In this document: one piece after another, positions 1 to 8,902 of the stretch | Numbering within the stretch: position 1 is the first letter of the stretch | Layout of the letters: each line of letters opens with the position of its first letter | From: Kalmusia sp. IMI 367209 | Lineage: Eukaryota > Ascomycota > Dothideomycetes > Pleosporales > Didymosphaeriaceae | DNA length: 64,000 bases | Assembly (NCBI GenBank): GCA_027946365.1 | Contig: JAPEUQ010000002.1 | Coordinates: forward strand, 2,666,001 to 2,730,000 | Direction: 5' to 3' | Position numbers and translations under genes: made by a program | The notes under the pieces: generated by a model | Database searches by the model: none | Told to the model about the DNA's origin: nothing | Seen by the model: only the letters and a program-made list of their open reading frames with translations

Positions 1-1040
1 CTGTGTATCTGCCTTTATACAGGAATAGTTGGTAGCACGTGCTCCGGGAGAAATGGCCATTGGCTGATCGCTCTTACTTGATGATATGTTGAGGCCAGTC
101 TTATATGGTGTGCATTTTCGCAAACTTACACTCACAGCTTGTAGCTGAAGAGTGCAACGGGAGGCCATTTTGACAGTGTGCTGTATGATTGTTTAGGTGA
201 CAGCAGGGAGGAGGCATCGATGGAGTAATTACTCAATCTACGGACCACGGCACAATGTCTGCCTATAAAGCCACAGCCAGTCAACTCTGCGGCTACAAAA
301 TAGTTCTTATCGGCCGGGTTCTGATGGCTCCTGAATCCATAACAAATTCTGTGAAGCTGGAAGGTGATTAATGGGATTCTTGCGTTCGTCCGCTCAATAT
401 ACAATTACTAGACAAGAGCTTGAAGATCTCCTTTTTGCATAAAATGTATCCTATAGTAACGTCATGCACAATGAGTCTTTGAACTAGCTCTTTCGTTGTT
501 AAAACCCGCGCTAATTGCTAGTAGGCAGGGAATATGCTAAATGACACTTTAGCTAATTAAGTTGGGACTGAATCTTCTGAATAGAACACATATGTCGTGC
601 TCCTAACGGCGTGGCAAAATCATCCTTCTCACATGAAAAAAGATCTTCACCTGCTTAGTAAGAAGCTGAGTCGGAGGTCGGACTTCTGCATCCTATGCCA
701 TCTTTCAAGGCTACCACAACAATTCAACATCAACAGACTTTCGAATCTAACTTTTATGTGTTGAGCATTACGACTGAAGCTCACCATAAACCAGTCGGTA
801 CGATTAGTTGTCGCCTTTGTGCAAATTTTTGCCAGCCAAGGCCAAATGAGGAGCACGTGATTCAGACCGCCTACCCAGCTTACATGTACTTGTATATGTA
901 TGGTGAAATTGGTCCACAAAAATCCTTCATTCAAAGGCTCTTTTAATGAGTGCAGAGCTTTGCTCTCAATACATGTACAAGGTCTAGCTTCTCATCCACG
1001 AGCCAAAATTAATCTTAAGAACAGGACGCTGAAGGATGGG
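1..1040. other. gene-free left flank
   Basis: No reading frame here has a convincing composition or recognisable motif. Short open frames on both strands are of random length. The last 150 bases are presumably promoter and leader of the gene that starts at 1041. Confidence 0.5.
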
Positions 1041-1973
1041 ATGTCGAAGCGGAACCATATCCGCGCATTGAGGCGCTCGCTTGCAGCGATAGATCCCAAA
1101 AACTCCGACCCTCAACTTCAATCGCCATTGTTTGCCGTTCTACCGAGCGAGGTTCGCAATCTCATTTTCGAATATACGGTCCGTCAGATCGTTGATCCTT
1201 GCAAATCATTACGCGAAACTCAAAACGCTCGTCGTCGACCAGGCCATGAACTTCGGCCCATCATAGACACGACTCTTCTACGCACATGCCGCCTTATCTA
1301 CTTCGAGACTCACGCTATACCGTTACGAAGCGCCACCCACCATGTGTATGGGGAGCAAGCGACGAGTTACGACTCCAGCGACTGGGATCACTATCTGTTC
1401 CATCTTTCCAGCCAGTCAGGCCACAATCTCCACCATTTACACGTAACTAGCTGGCAACTTCCTAACTTCAAGGAATACCTAAGGCCGCACTTACGCTGGA
1501 GGAAGCTCACGTGGACGATGTGCGCTTCGAACTGGCATTTGATGGACGAAGAGGAGTCCCACGTTGACTTTGGGGACATCATCTTAGACGCCCTTGCTCC
1601 GGCGCTCTTTCCGGACACCTGCCGCGAGATCAACCTGGAATTTGAAACGTTGAAGAAGGATCCAAAGCTACGGCGAAGGCTGCGTTCAGATACAATGAAG
1701 TGTCGAGAGATCCAGTTGCCTCGGTACGATAGTTCGAAGCTAGAACTAGATGAGGATTTCTCCTTGGAGTATACGTGGGAGGGATCAGTTTGGCAGCCTG
1801 GCGACTGGGGAGGTCGCCCAGGAGAGTATATAAACGCGACTTACCACGTTATTCGTCTCTGCTGGCGGGACGCAGTGCCTGAGAGAGAGTACATGCATTA
1901 CGACCACTGGGACTGCCTGCGAAGCAACAAGATCATGCCAGTGCCGTCTGGGTCCGTTTCTGATAAGGAATAG
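1041..1973 (+). CDS. DUF7730/2EXR-like (F-box-like) fungal protein
   Basis: Single-exon frame of 310 residues, starting at the ATG at 1041 (MSKRNHIRALRR). An in-frame ATG at 900 would add 47 residues of unlikely composition, so I prefer the internal start. Around residues 30-50 is SPLFAVLPSEVRNLIFEYTV, the hallmark opening of a large fungal family (DUF7730/2EXR, F-box-like) that reads 'LP.EiR..Iy.y'. It is followed by LLRTCRLIYFETHAIPL, matching the family's second conserved block (l.tCr.iy.Ea). The remainder is a charged region rich in Trp and Tyr with no catalytic motif. Such proteins are expanded in Pezizomycotina and mostly uncharacterised. A role in protein-protein interaction or ubiquitin ligase adaptation is inference only. 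No intron is evident. Confidence 0.75.
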   Translation: MSKRNHIRALRRSLAAIDPKNSDPQLQSPLFAVLPSEVRNLIFEYTVRQIVDPCKSLRETQNARRRPGHELRPIIDTTLLRTCRLIYFETHAIPLRSATHHVYGEQATSYDSSDWDHYLFHLSSQSGHNLHHLHVTSWQLPNFKEYLRPHLRWRKLTWTMCASNWHLMDEEESHVDFGDIILDALAPALFPDTCREINLEFETLKKDPKLRRRLRSDTMKCREIQLPRYDSSKLELDEDFSLEYTWEGSVWQPGDWGGRPGEYINATYHVIRLCWRDAVPEREYMHYDHWDCLRSNKIMPVPSGSVSDKE

Positions 1974-2691
1974 GGAGGATGGACGTCCACCGGATTTTCA
2001 TCGGTCTGAAAGGACGACTAAATGCGCACAAAAACGAAGTGCTGTTATTTACGATCGTACGACAAGAAAAAGCTAATAAATACGCTTTTTTTTTTTCAAG
2101 TTGTTCAGCCCAGTTGATTCATATTTCCACCGGTCTACATTGATAGTATGCTTCTCCTAGATTGTTCGTGCATTAAATATAGTGGACGCGAGTACCGTAC
2201 CCAGGCAATACTCAGAGGATCATGCCGAGCACACAACGACTTACTATGGAGATCTTCAAGGTGGCCATCATCTGATTACATTAAATTGCAGACATGTCGA
2301 TCTATTTCTGGTGATGTTGAGTTTCGGACATAGGACATGTTGAGCCATTTGAAGTTGTGAGAAATAGCGCTCATGTTAAAGAAGTTGCATTTGCTATGCG
2401 CCTCAAGATTTATAGACGAATAAAAAACTTACTGGTTCTCGTGGATTGCAGAAATGTTGTTGAATCTCAGTGAACAAAATGCTGATCAACCAGCTGCAAT
2501 TGAGTCATGATTGCTTTTGTATAGGCTAAATAACTTCACCAGAAGCTAGTAAACATGAAGTAACACGCGACCATGGGATCCGTCACGGAGGATGATCTGT
2601 AAGCATATGATACCTCCGAAATACGAAACTCTAGCTTTGTGAGCCGTTCTAAGAGCCGATAAAAACCTTTTCTTGAACCTTATCCAAACCT
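1974..2691. other. intergenic, convergent 3' regions
   Basis: Lies between the convergent ends of the DUF7730-like gene and the large minus-strand gene. It is AT-rich, with a T-tract near 2089-2096. No gene is supported. Confidence 0.5.
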
Positions 2692-5418
2692 CTATCCCTT
2701 CATGGTGAATGTCGCTCCATCCCAGCCATAAGCCCTGTTGAACCTCCGTCCATACTGACGTGCCCACGTGAATGGAAGCTTATTCCCTGGGTGTGGCTCG
2801 TGGAATTGGATGGGTCTGTCGGCGGCCAACTCCATCGGAGTGAAATGCCAAGATGAGCCTTGCAACTTCTCTGCAGAGAAACCAGCGGACACAACAGCAT
2901 GCAGGAAATCGTCCCAACAGACTTCGCCAGGCTGGTTGGGCGAGTCTGGAGAATGGAACAATATTTTGAACACACGGAAAGCGCGCTTGTCAACGACGAT
3001 ACGGGTTTTTTCTATTGACCTCAATGCATTTGCCTGTGGAGGCCTCCGGACCTCCCGTGGAGCAGCAACGCCTCGCGTCTTTAGCTTCTTTTTTTTACCC
3101 ACAGAGAGGTTATTGAGAGAGCCAGTGATTTGCTTTTCTACGTCATGTGTGCAGGACGCGAATGCATCGTTCGGAAACTCTTGTGAAGCTTTGCGCCCTG
3201 TTGCTAAGCCCGAATTAGGTGTGGCGCACTGCGGCGGAGGTTCCCAGGGAGGCGTCCTTTCAAGTGTACGCTCCTCAATGATACCTTTGACAATATCTTG
3301 GGGACTCTTTCCAGCGACCTTTCTGTAACGAGTATCCACGGCTCTCCATAATGCGTCGAGAGCAGCCTCTGCGGCTCTCAGTTGAGTTGTAGTCTCAATA
3401 CTGCGACGCTCCTGAGTTGGGTAGGCGAATTTGCCATTGGAAGGATTTCCCAGCTTGCCGATAGTAGTTCTCTCAAAGGTTGTCGTCAAGACTGAATCCC
3501 AAACAGAAAAGCTTTTGCGCTGTCTATATGCATATGTGAACTTTCTCTCTTGGTAGCTATGCTCGAGAGAGGAAGCCCATGGCTGATAAAGATTGATATG
3601 GTTCAAGCACTCGGCGATGACAGATATATACGACAACAGCGAGGTTACGAAAGGCGTAAAGAGCTCTTTTGATGCGGTTTCACTGTGCAAGAACCGATCT
3701 AGTTCATCCATGACTGCATAGATTGAGAGAATACCTCTAGTCTCTTTATGCCACAAGAATGCGACTTGACCGATCGCCTCTCTTACTAGAGGGTCCTTTA
3801 CATGCTGAACTTTTTCCTGGAGGAACGTTTCGCCCGATTGCTCCTTCCTTGTGTAATTCTGCCTTATTGGAGGCGAGGCGGCAAAAGCCTGCCTAAAAAT
3901 GGTGACAAGTTCCGTGACCATGACTTCAAGAAAGTAACGCGTCTCCATGATGTGGTCGGCGACTGGTTCGGGTAAAACTTTTCCATGAACGATGTCGTCT
4001 TTGAATTTGATAGCAAGGCTCTCCCATTGATGAAGGCGCCGATGAATATCATCGAAATTCCAGAACGTGATATAAACAGTGGTAACAACATCTTGCAAGA
4101 CTTTGTTGTAGAGCAGTGACGTTGTCGATGACTTGTGCGAATTTCCGAGGTGGTCAGGTACAAGCTCGCCACGATGGGCATATACTTCTCGAACGTATGT
4201 AGCAAAAAAACCTGGATCTTCTCTTAACTGCCATATTTGGTCCTGGAGTTGGCTTCGAGTAGCAGCTATCAATGACTTGAGCCTATCTAGGTTGAGACTT
4301 GAGGGCATGCGATAGGCAACATCGCGTGCTACCGTAATTGTTGCAACTGAGGCATCGTGATCGCTCGTTATAGGTGGGGCTGCTGGCTGGGCAACGATCG
4401 GGATTTCGAGTATACGTCCAGTGGAATCGTCCGTACCAAAGATATCCGGTAAGATACGATAGCAGCAAGCTATCAAGAACTCCCAAATCGTAAGTTGTAT
4501 CTCAAGGATCTGAAGACCATGGTCTGGGTGAACAGTTAGACCGCTTCGAATAGATGCTACAGCATCCGATTCTTTATCCCAGGCAATCAGCTGCCCATAG
4601 GTCCTCGAAAGTGGCCCGGGCATGATAACCATTGTGTGCCGATTTCTCGAAGGCTCTAACAAGTCCAAGTTTTGCTTAAATAGTGGTGCGGACTCCAAGT
4701 CCGCGTGTGCGAACTCATACGGGTGATTTCGAGTGCGTGAAAAGAAGAACAAGAGAAGTGGGTTTCGTTCTGAAAGATCCTCTAGATTGATGTACGGAGT
4801 AGCTATGCTGAATAGAGTCGTGTGGTTGATCTCTTTCCAAAATGCCTGGTCCTTCAGGAACGCCTGGTCGTCCAGGAATGCGCGGCTCCGGACGGATTGC
4901 AAGTCTGGTCGATGCGATGTCGGTATATGAGGACATGCTGCACGGAGGATATCCTTCCTCTGACCTTTGGACTTCTTCCGCCAACGGTTCCGGATTTGCT
5001 CTTCAAACCCGCACATCAAAAGCTTCAGATGAGAACAATACTGATTGAGCACGGCGATGTACATTTTAATTTGCTCCTGCAGTTCAGCGATAGAGAGTAT
5101 GGTTGGCGCTGACAGGTCCTCTTTCTTCAGCAGTGTCTGCAAGTCCTTGCTCAAGCTCAAGTGAGCCGGATTCTTCAAGAGGTGATACGTCGCATCATCC
5201 AGAGCACATTGGTCCCTAAAAGACATGGTGGACAAGTCGTGCTTTTTAGCAAGGATTTCGAACATGCTGACAGTCTCTTCCTCAGAGAGACTGTTGGCCC
5301 ATTTCAACACATCGTACGTGTCAAGGGCATCAATGGTGAGCTTCAGATCAGAAGAGGAGCATTTATGCTTTGCTAAAATCTTTTGCAGGGTTTCCGGAAG
5401 CTTCGGCGGGACCGTCAT
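2692..5418 (-). CDS. large uncharacterised fungal protein with conserved HicA-like(?) C-terminal module
   Basis: Frame of 908 residues from the ATG at 5418 (MTVPPKLPETLQKIL) to a TAG at 2692. The frame is open upstream to another ATG at 5577 (961 residues). A 48-bp stretch at 5433-5480 has intron signals (GTATGT donor, CTGAT branch, CCAG acceptor) and is in phase, so the 5' part is either leader or a short extra exon. The body (about residues 1-800) is mostly helical and charged, with no named domain that I recognise. The last ~90 residues form a compact block (VCWDDFLHAVVSAGFSAEKL, SSWHFTP, IQFHEPHPGNKLPFTWARQYGRR). I know this block from many ascomycete hypothetical proteins. Its order (Gly-Phe, SxWxF, HEPH, basic helix) recalls HicA-type dsRNA-binding folds, but that is inference. 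It does not resemble a transposase. Confidence 0.75.
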   Translation of the reverse strand: MTVPPKLPETLQKILAKHKCSSSDLKLTIDALDTYDVLKWANSLSEEETVSMFEILAKKHDLSTMSFRDQCALDDATYHLLKNPAHLSLSKDLQTLLKKEDLSAPTILSIAELQEQIKMYIAVLNQYCSHLKLLMCGFEEQIRNRWRKKSKGQRKDILRAACPHIPTSHRPDLQSVRSRAFLDDQAFLKDQAFWKEINHTTLFSIATPYINLEDLSERNPLLLFFFSRTRNHPYEFAHADLESAPLFKQNLDLLEPSRNRHTMVIMPGPLSRTYGQLIAWDKESDAVASIRSGLTVHPDHGLQILEIQLTIWEFLIACCYRILPDIFGTDDSTGRILEIPIVAQPAAPPITSDHDASVATITVARDVAYRMPSSLNLDRLKSLIAATRSQLQDQIWQLREDPGFFATYVREVYAHRGELVPDHLGNSHKSSTTSLLYNKVLQDVVTTVYITFWNFDDIHRRLHQWESLAIKFKDDIVHGKVLPEPVADHIMETRYFLEVMVTELVTIFRQAFAASPPIRQNYTRKEQSGETFLQEKVQHVKDPLVREAIGQVAFLWHKETRGILSIYAVMDELDRFLHSETASKELFTPFVTSLLSYISVIAECLNHINLYQPWASSLEHSYQERKFTYAYRQRKSFSVWDSVLTTTFERTTIGKLGNPSNGKFAYPTQERRSIETTTQLRAAEAALDALWRAVDTRYRKVAGKSPQDIVKGIIEERTLERTPPWEPPPQCATPNSGLATGRKASQEFPNDAFASCTHDVEKQITGSLNNLSVGKKKKLKTRGVAAPREVRRPPQANALRSIEKTRIVVDKRAFRVFKILFHSPDSPNQPGEVCWDDFLHAVVSAGFSAEKLQGSSWHFTPMELAADRPIQFHEPHPGNKLPFTWARQYGRRFNRAYGWDGATFTMKG

Positions 5419-5432
5419 CTTGTAGGACTCTC

Positions 5433-5480
5433 CTGGTTGCATCAGTAAATAGCGTTGTGAAAACAGAGCTTGACATACCA
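5433..5480 (-). other. probable 48-bp intron near the 5' end of the large gene
   Basis: Read on the minus strand, the stretch begins GTATGTCAAG and ends CTGATGCAACCAG, with normal fungal donor, branch and acceptor. Its length is a multiple of three and it has no stop, so retention would not break the frame. It lies just upstream of the preferred ATG at 5418. Confidence 0.5.
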
Positions 5481-5577
5481 TGCAGTCCTGACGGTAGGAA
5501 TGTAGGGAAGCTGTGCGATAGGTTGTGGAGAAGGCAATGAGGAAAGGAGAGTTGAAACGACGCAAAGCATCAACCAT

Positions 5578-7848
5578 GGCCCTTGGTGAGGGCGTGGCGC
5601 ATTTTCGACGCGGCGTCGCATTGTTTGTGGTGGGCAGGTCTCTGGGGTAACGTCTTCAAGCGACAGGAACTGTCGTGATGAAGGTGAAAAGTGAATCTGA
5701 CTTTTGAAGCTCAACATCCGAGATACTATCCCTGGGGCAACAGGTTCACTTGGCGCAAGTGCGTCGGTACCGGTGCCAAACAATTCTTTGGCTTTGCATC
5801 TAATTGACATGATATTGCACACTTTGAAGCTCTTGGTCTGACTTGCGCCGACTTGGTAATTGCAGACGCTGTCGTTCCATGAGGTGATCGGTTACACATC
5901 CCTTCTCCCGTCATACCTGCCGCTTGCTCCTGCAGCCAAGTTGCGGTGAAGGAAATGGGCTCACTGGTCGGTGAGAGAATCGAGGAAGGTAAGTCGACGA
6001 GCTGCAGTCCATCGGAAGAGCAATTGTCACTAATACGTTCTGCCAATAGGGCAGGTTGCCGCTAGGCGTGATGCTTGTAGCTTCAAAACGGAAAGAGAGT
6101 ACAAGGCTTGGCAACCAACCTCCAGCGGTCACCACATCTGTCCATGGAGATGGGATCCTGGCTCGCAAAACACCCGACGTGCAGGACTGCGTAGCTTACA
6201 CAGCATTGCCCCGGCAGGGCTCGACAGTATGGCTAGGTCTCAGGTTCCACGATATTGCGGGGACGTTTCGCCCAAAGCAAGCCAGGGAGGGACGACATCC
6301 CCAGATCAGGCACTCCCGGAAGCAAGCGCCAGGCGACCCGATGCAGACGCGAGAGACGCCGTGGCCTACATGAGGAAATTGCCGGGCGCTGAATGCACAG
6401 TCCTGACACATGCCGGCAGGGCCCTGCCATTTAGCAGGCACACAAGCCGAGGGAGTTGAGAGGCTTTTGCACGACTTCAGAACCGAGGCCACTGGCGGCA
6501 CATGTTCGCCCGCCGTTGCGATGCCATGTAGTATTATTCCCAGTGCCAGGATCGCGGACCGACGGCTTTCAACGCTGTACGTGTGCGTGCGAGACGTCGC
6601 TCTGGTTGTTGCTGCCAGAAATGGCGGCCCCGTGAGGCTCCCTGCATGGGCTACGCTGACTTTTTTGCTTCATTCTGCCAGCGGTAAAGACTAGCACGCG
6701 GGAGCAGGGCTGGGAGCAGGGCGGATGGAAAGCTGAGGTGTCATCTTCCTCCCGGCTTTCTGCCGGTTCCCATGGCATCTGGGACCGGAAGGGCGGGCGG
6801 AACGTTTGGAGTGCGAACAGACCCAGTCCAACGAGTCGTGAGATGCTAGCCAGGCCGTCCGAGCGTCTTCCAAGCGTCTTCCAAAGGCTTCTGGAAGGCC
6901 TTTGTAGGGAGATCATGCCGAGTTGAGATAGTGCGGAATGTTGAAGTCGGGTCCTGAACAAGACAAGACGCCTGTGCCGCCCGCAACGGTGGCATAACTC
7001 GTTTCACCCATTCACAGGACAGGCCAGGCCAGGCCAGGACAGGACAGGACAGGACAGGACAAGCTGCCTGAGCTCACAGAAGGTTTGCGACTTGGATCCG
7101 GGAGTGAGCTGACAGAGTTTGAGACGTCGCCAAAAGCGTCGCAGGGCGTACATGGGCCACGGCAAGGGGCGACCTTCCCCGACTCATCCACGCGTTTGGG
7201 ACGCTGCCGCCGCGTGGGGAAGTGCATATCCTCCTGCATTGCATGACATTGGGAGCGAGGCGAGGCGGTCAAGCTGTCCACTTCACCACCCACCTCGCGC
7301 CCGCCTCTCTTCCTTGCCTTGTCGACAGACGGTCCATGGACCCACGCCGTGTCCACGTCACAGCCAAAGCAGCTTTCCTGACGCACACGGGAGGGGAGGG
7401 AGCCAGAGTGACGCTCTCCCGGCGCGGCGTTGGTTTGCTTCTGGCGGTTCCGCGCTGCTACGCGCACGCTATCTAGATGGGGGAGCTGGAGGATGCGTGG
7501 GCCAGCACCAAGCTTTGTTTGTCTCCCTCCCCCGGCTCGCATCCTCGCATCGATACCCTCAGGCTGGCCGCTGATGGGCGGAGAAAAACCCGACTGTCGA
7601 CCGACGACCGCGGGCACGGGAGGTGGGCGTGGGGTGGGCTTTGCTTGGTCGCTTTGGGCATGGCCGCCTCGCTCCGCTTCATGTGCAACGGACGGGGAAG
7701 CAGGAAAGCAAGGAGCAGCAGCGCGTTTGCCCGCTGCCCCCCGCCGGTCCTCTGCCTGGCCTTGCGCTTTCTTTTTCTCGAAGCGTGTCCTGCTCGCCCA
7801 GTCCCCCTGCGAGTCAACATGTCCCCGCCCATTGCCGTGCGCGGCGAG
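5578..7848. other. gene-free, GC-rich region
   Basis: About 2.3 kb, increasingly GC-rich from about 6.0 kb. Many overlapping open frames occur on both strands, as expected from high GC, but none has recognisable motifs, a consistent start context or splice structure. It includes the promoter of the large minus-strand gene on the left and probably part of a long upstream region for the gene at 8678 on the right. A pentanucleotide array lies at 7016-7060. Confidence 0.5.
7016..7060. repeat. AGGAC/AGGCC pentanucleotide tandem array
   Basis: Nine consecutive 5-bp units: one AGGAC, three AGGCC, then five AGGAC. The units differ only at the fourth base. It is a short minisatellite in the GC-rich non-coding stretch. 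Confidence 0.9.
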
Positions 7849-7854
7849 TATAAA
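7849..7854 (+). promoter_or_regulatory. TATA box (distal promoter candidate)
   Basis: TATAAA about 830 bp upstream of the ATG at 8678. A CT-repeat tract at about 7947-7971, typical of fungal leaders, and a 5'-leader intron follow it. The spliced leader from here to 8677 contains no ATG. Confidence 0.45.
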
Positions 7855-8137
7855 GTGAAGTCCTCCCCACACACCAGGGGGGGCAACTCGTCTTCCCTAC
7901 ATACCAGAAAAGCATACTCGGCCACTAACTCTCAGACTTTTGCTTCCCTCTCTCTCTCTCTATCTCTCTGTTATCGTACCGTCGAAACTTGGAGCACTGC
8001 TCATCACACTCGCATCCTCGCCTCCAACTCGCCGGATAATTCGTAACAGCGCATCAGGCACCGTCCAACCACAGCAGCCCCAACGACGCATCCGTGCATA
8101 TCAACGTCAGGCATTTCGCAACGTCCAGACACAGTAG

Positions 8138-8283
8138 GTAAGCCCGCTCTACAGCCCTCCCCCCCCCCTAGATCGCACTGCAATCTGGGGGTGCTGTCAT
8201 TTGCTTGGTTCCAGCTCGTCGATGCCAACGCATCCACATCAGCCCTGCTCGCCTCTGATATTAATCTGACTCACCGTTCCCAG
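8138..8283 (+). other. probable 5'-leader intron (146 bp)
   Basis: Starts GTAAGC and ends CTGACTCACCGTTCCCAG, a good branch/acceptor pair. The only ATG in the presumed leader that I can see, at about 8221, lies inside this intron, so splicing would remove the upstream start. Confidence 0.45.
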
Positions 8284-8576
8284 GCTCTTTTCGCATTGCA
8301 TATCAGCCATCAGCCCTTCCCGCGATCCTGCCTCGGAAGTTGGGAAATCAGCCATTCCGATTTTGCCAGCGAATTTATTAGTTGTCTGAGCCAGCTCATA
8401 CCGCACTTTCTAGCGTCCGCCCAAGTCTGCTCCAACTTGTCGCTTTCGAACCGAGACATACGCACTGGTCTTGTCCTACCCTGCCGGACCCAGATATTTA
8501 GCCTTCCTTCCCCAGCTTCGCCCCAGATTTTCTCCAAGGCTCCGTCAATCTACTTCCCGTCTGCAGTGATCTCCAC

Positions 8577-8583
8577 TATATAA
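8577..8583 (+). promoter_or_regulatory. proximal TATA-like element
   Basis: TATATAA about 95 bp upstream of the ATG at 8678. It could drive a short transcript as an alternative to the distal TATA box. Confidence 0.35.
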
Positions 8584-8677
8584 TCGACCTTGCTCTGCCT
8601 CCCAATCTCTACCCACTCGGCAACCCACTTCCATCACGTACACAACCCTCAAAACGGGTACTTCTACACTCGCCACA

Positions 8678-8902
8678 ATGCCTTCGCAACAGTCGTCCAA
8701 TCCGCGCCAGCGCCTCTCCATCCTGACCAACGCCACCCTCGGCCGCGACGTCAGCGCTGCCTTCAAAGCTTCCAGCAGCACCTCGTCTCGATCAAGTCAG
8801 GAGTTCAGCGAGACACCCGCCCCGCCACCCTCTCCTGTCGACTTCTCCTTCCCTTCAACACCCGCCGAGCAGAGGAGTCGTGCTGGAAGCGAATCGAACT
8901 AG
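8678..8902 (+). CDS. small Ser/Pro-rich protein, uncharacterised
   Basis: 74 residues, no intron, start in a good context (CGCCACAATG). The protein is MPSQQSSNPRQRLSILTNA followed by a Ser-rich segment and a Pro-rich end (PAPPPSPVDFSFPSTP); it is predicted to be disordered. There is no signal peptide, membrane segment or Cys. I do not recognise the family. Support comes from context: the spliced leader from the TATA box at 7849 has no ATG before this one, and a CT-rich leader, a leader intron and a second TATA-like element precede it. Many small stress- or development-induced fungal proteins have such long leaders, but function cannot be assigned. Confidence 0.6.
   Translation: MPSQQSSNPRQRLSILTNATLGRDVSAAFKASSSTSSRSSQEFSETPAPPPSPVDFSFPSTPAEQRSRAGSESN

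Noticed and set aside
2768..3328. A 186-codon plus-strand frame
   Set aside because: Antisense to the large minus-strand gene; no independent support.
7012..7872. A 286-codon minus-strand frame
   Set aside because: It lies in GC-rich non-coding DNA and includes the AGGAC repeat. It has no motif and is matched by equally long overlapping frames on the other strand.
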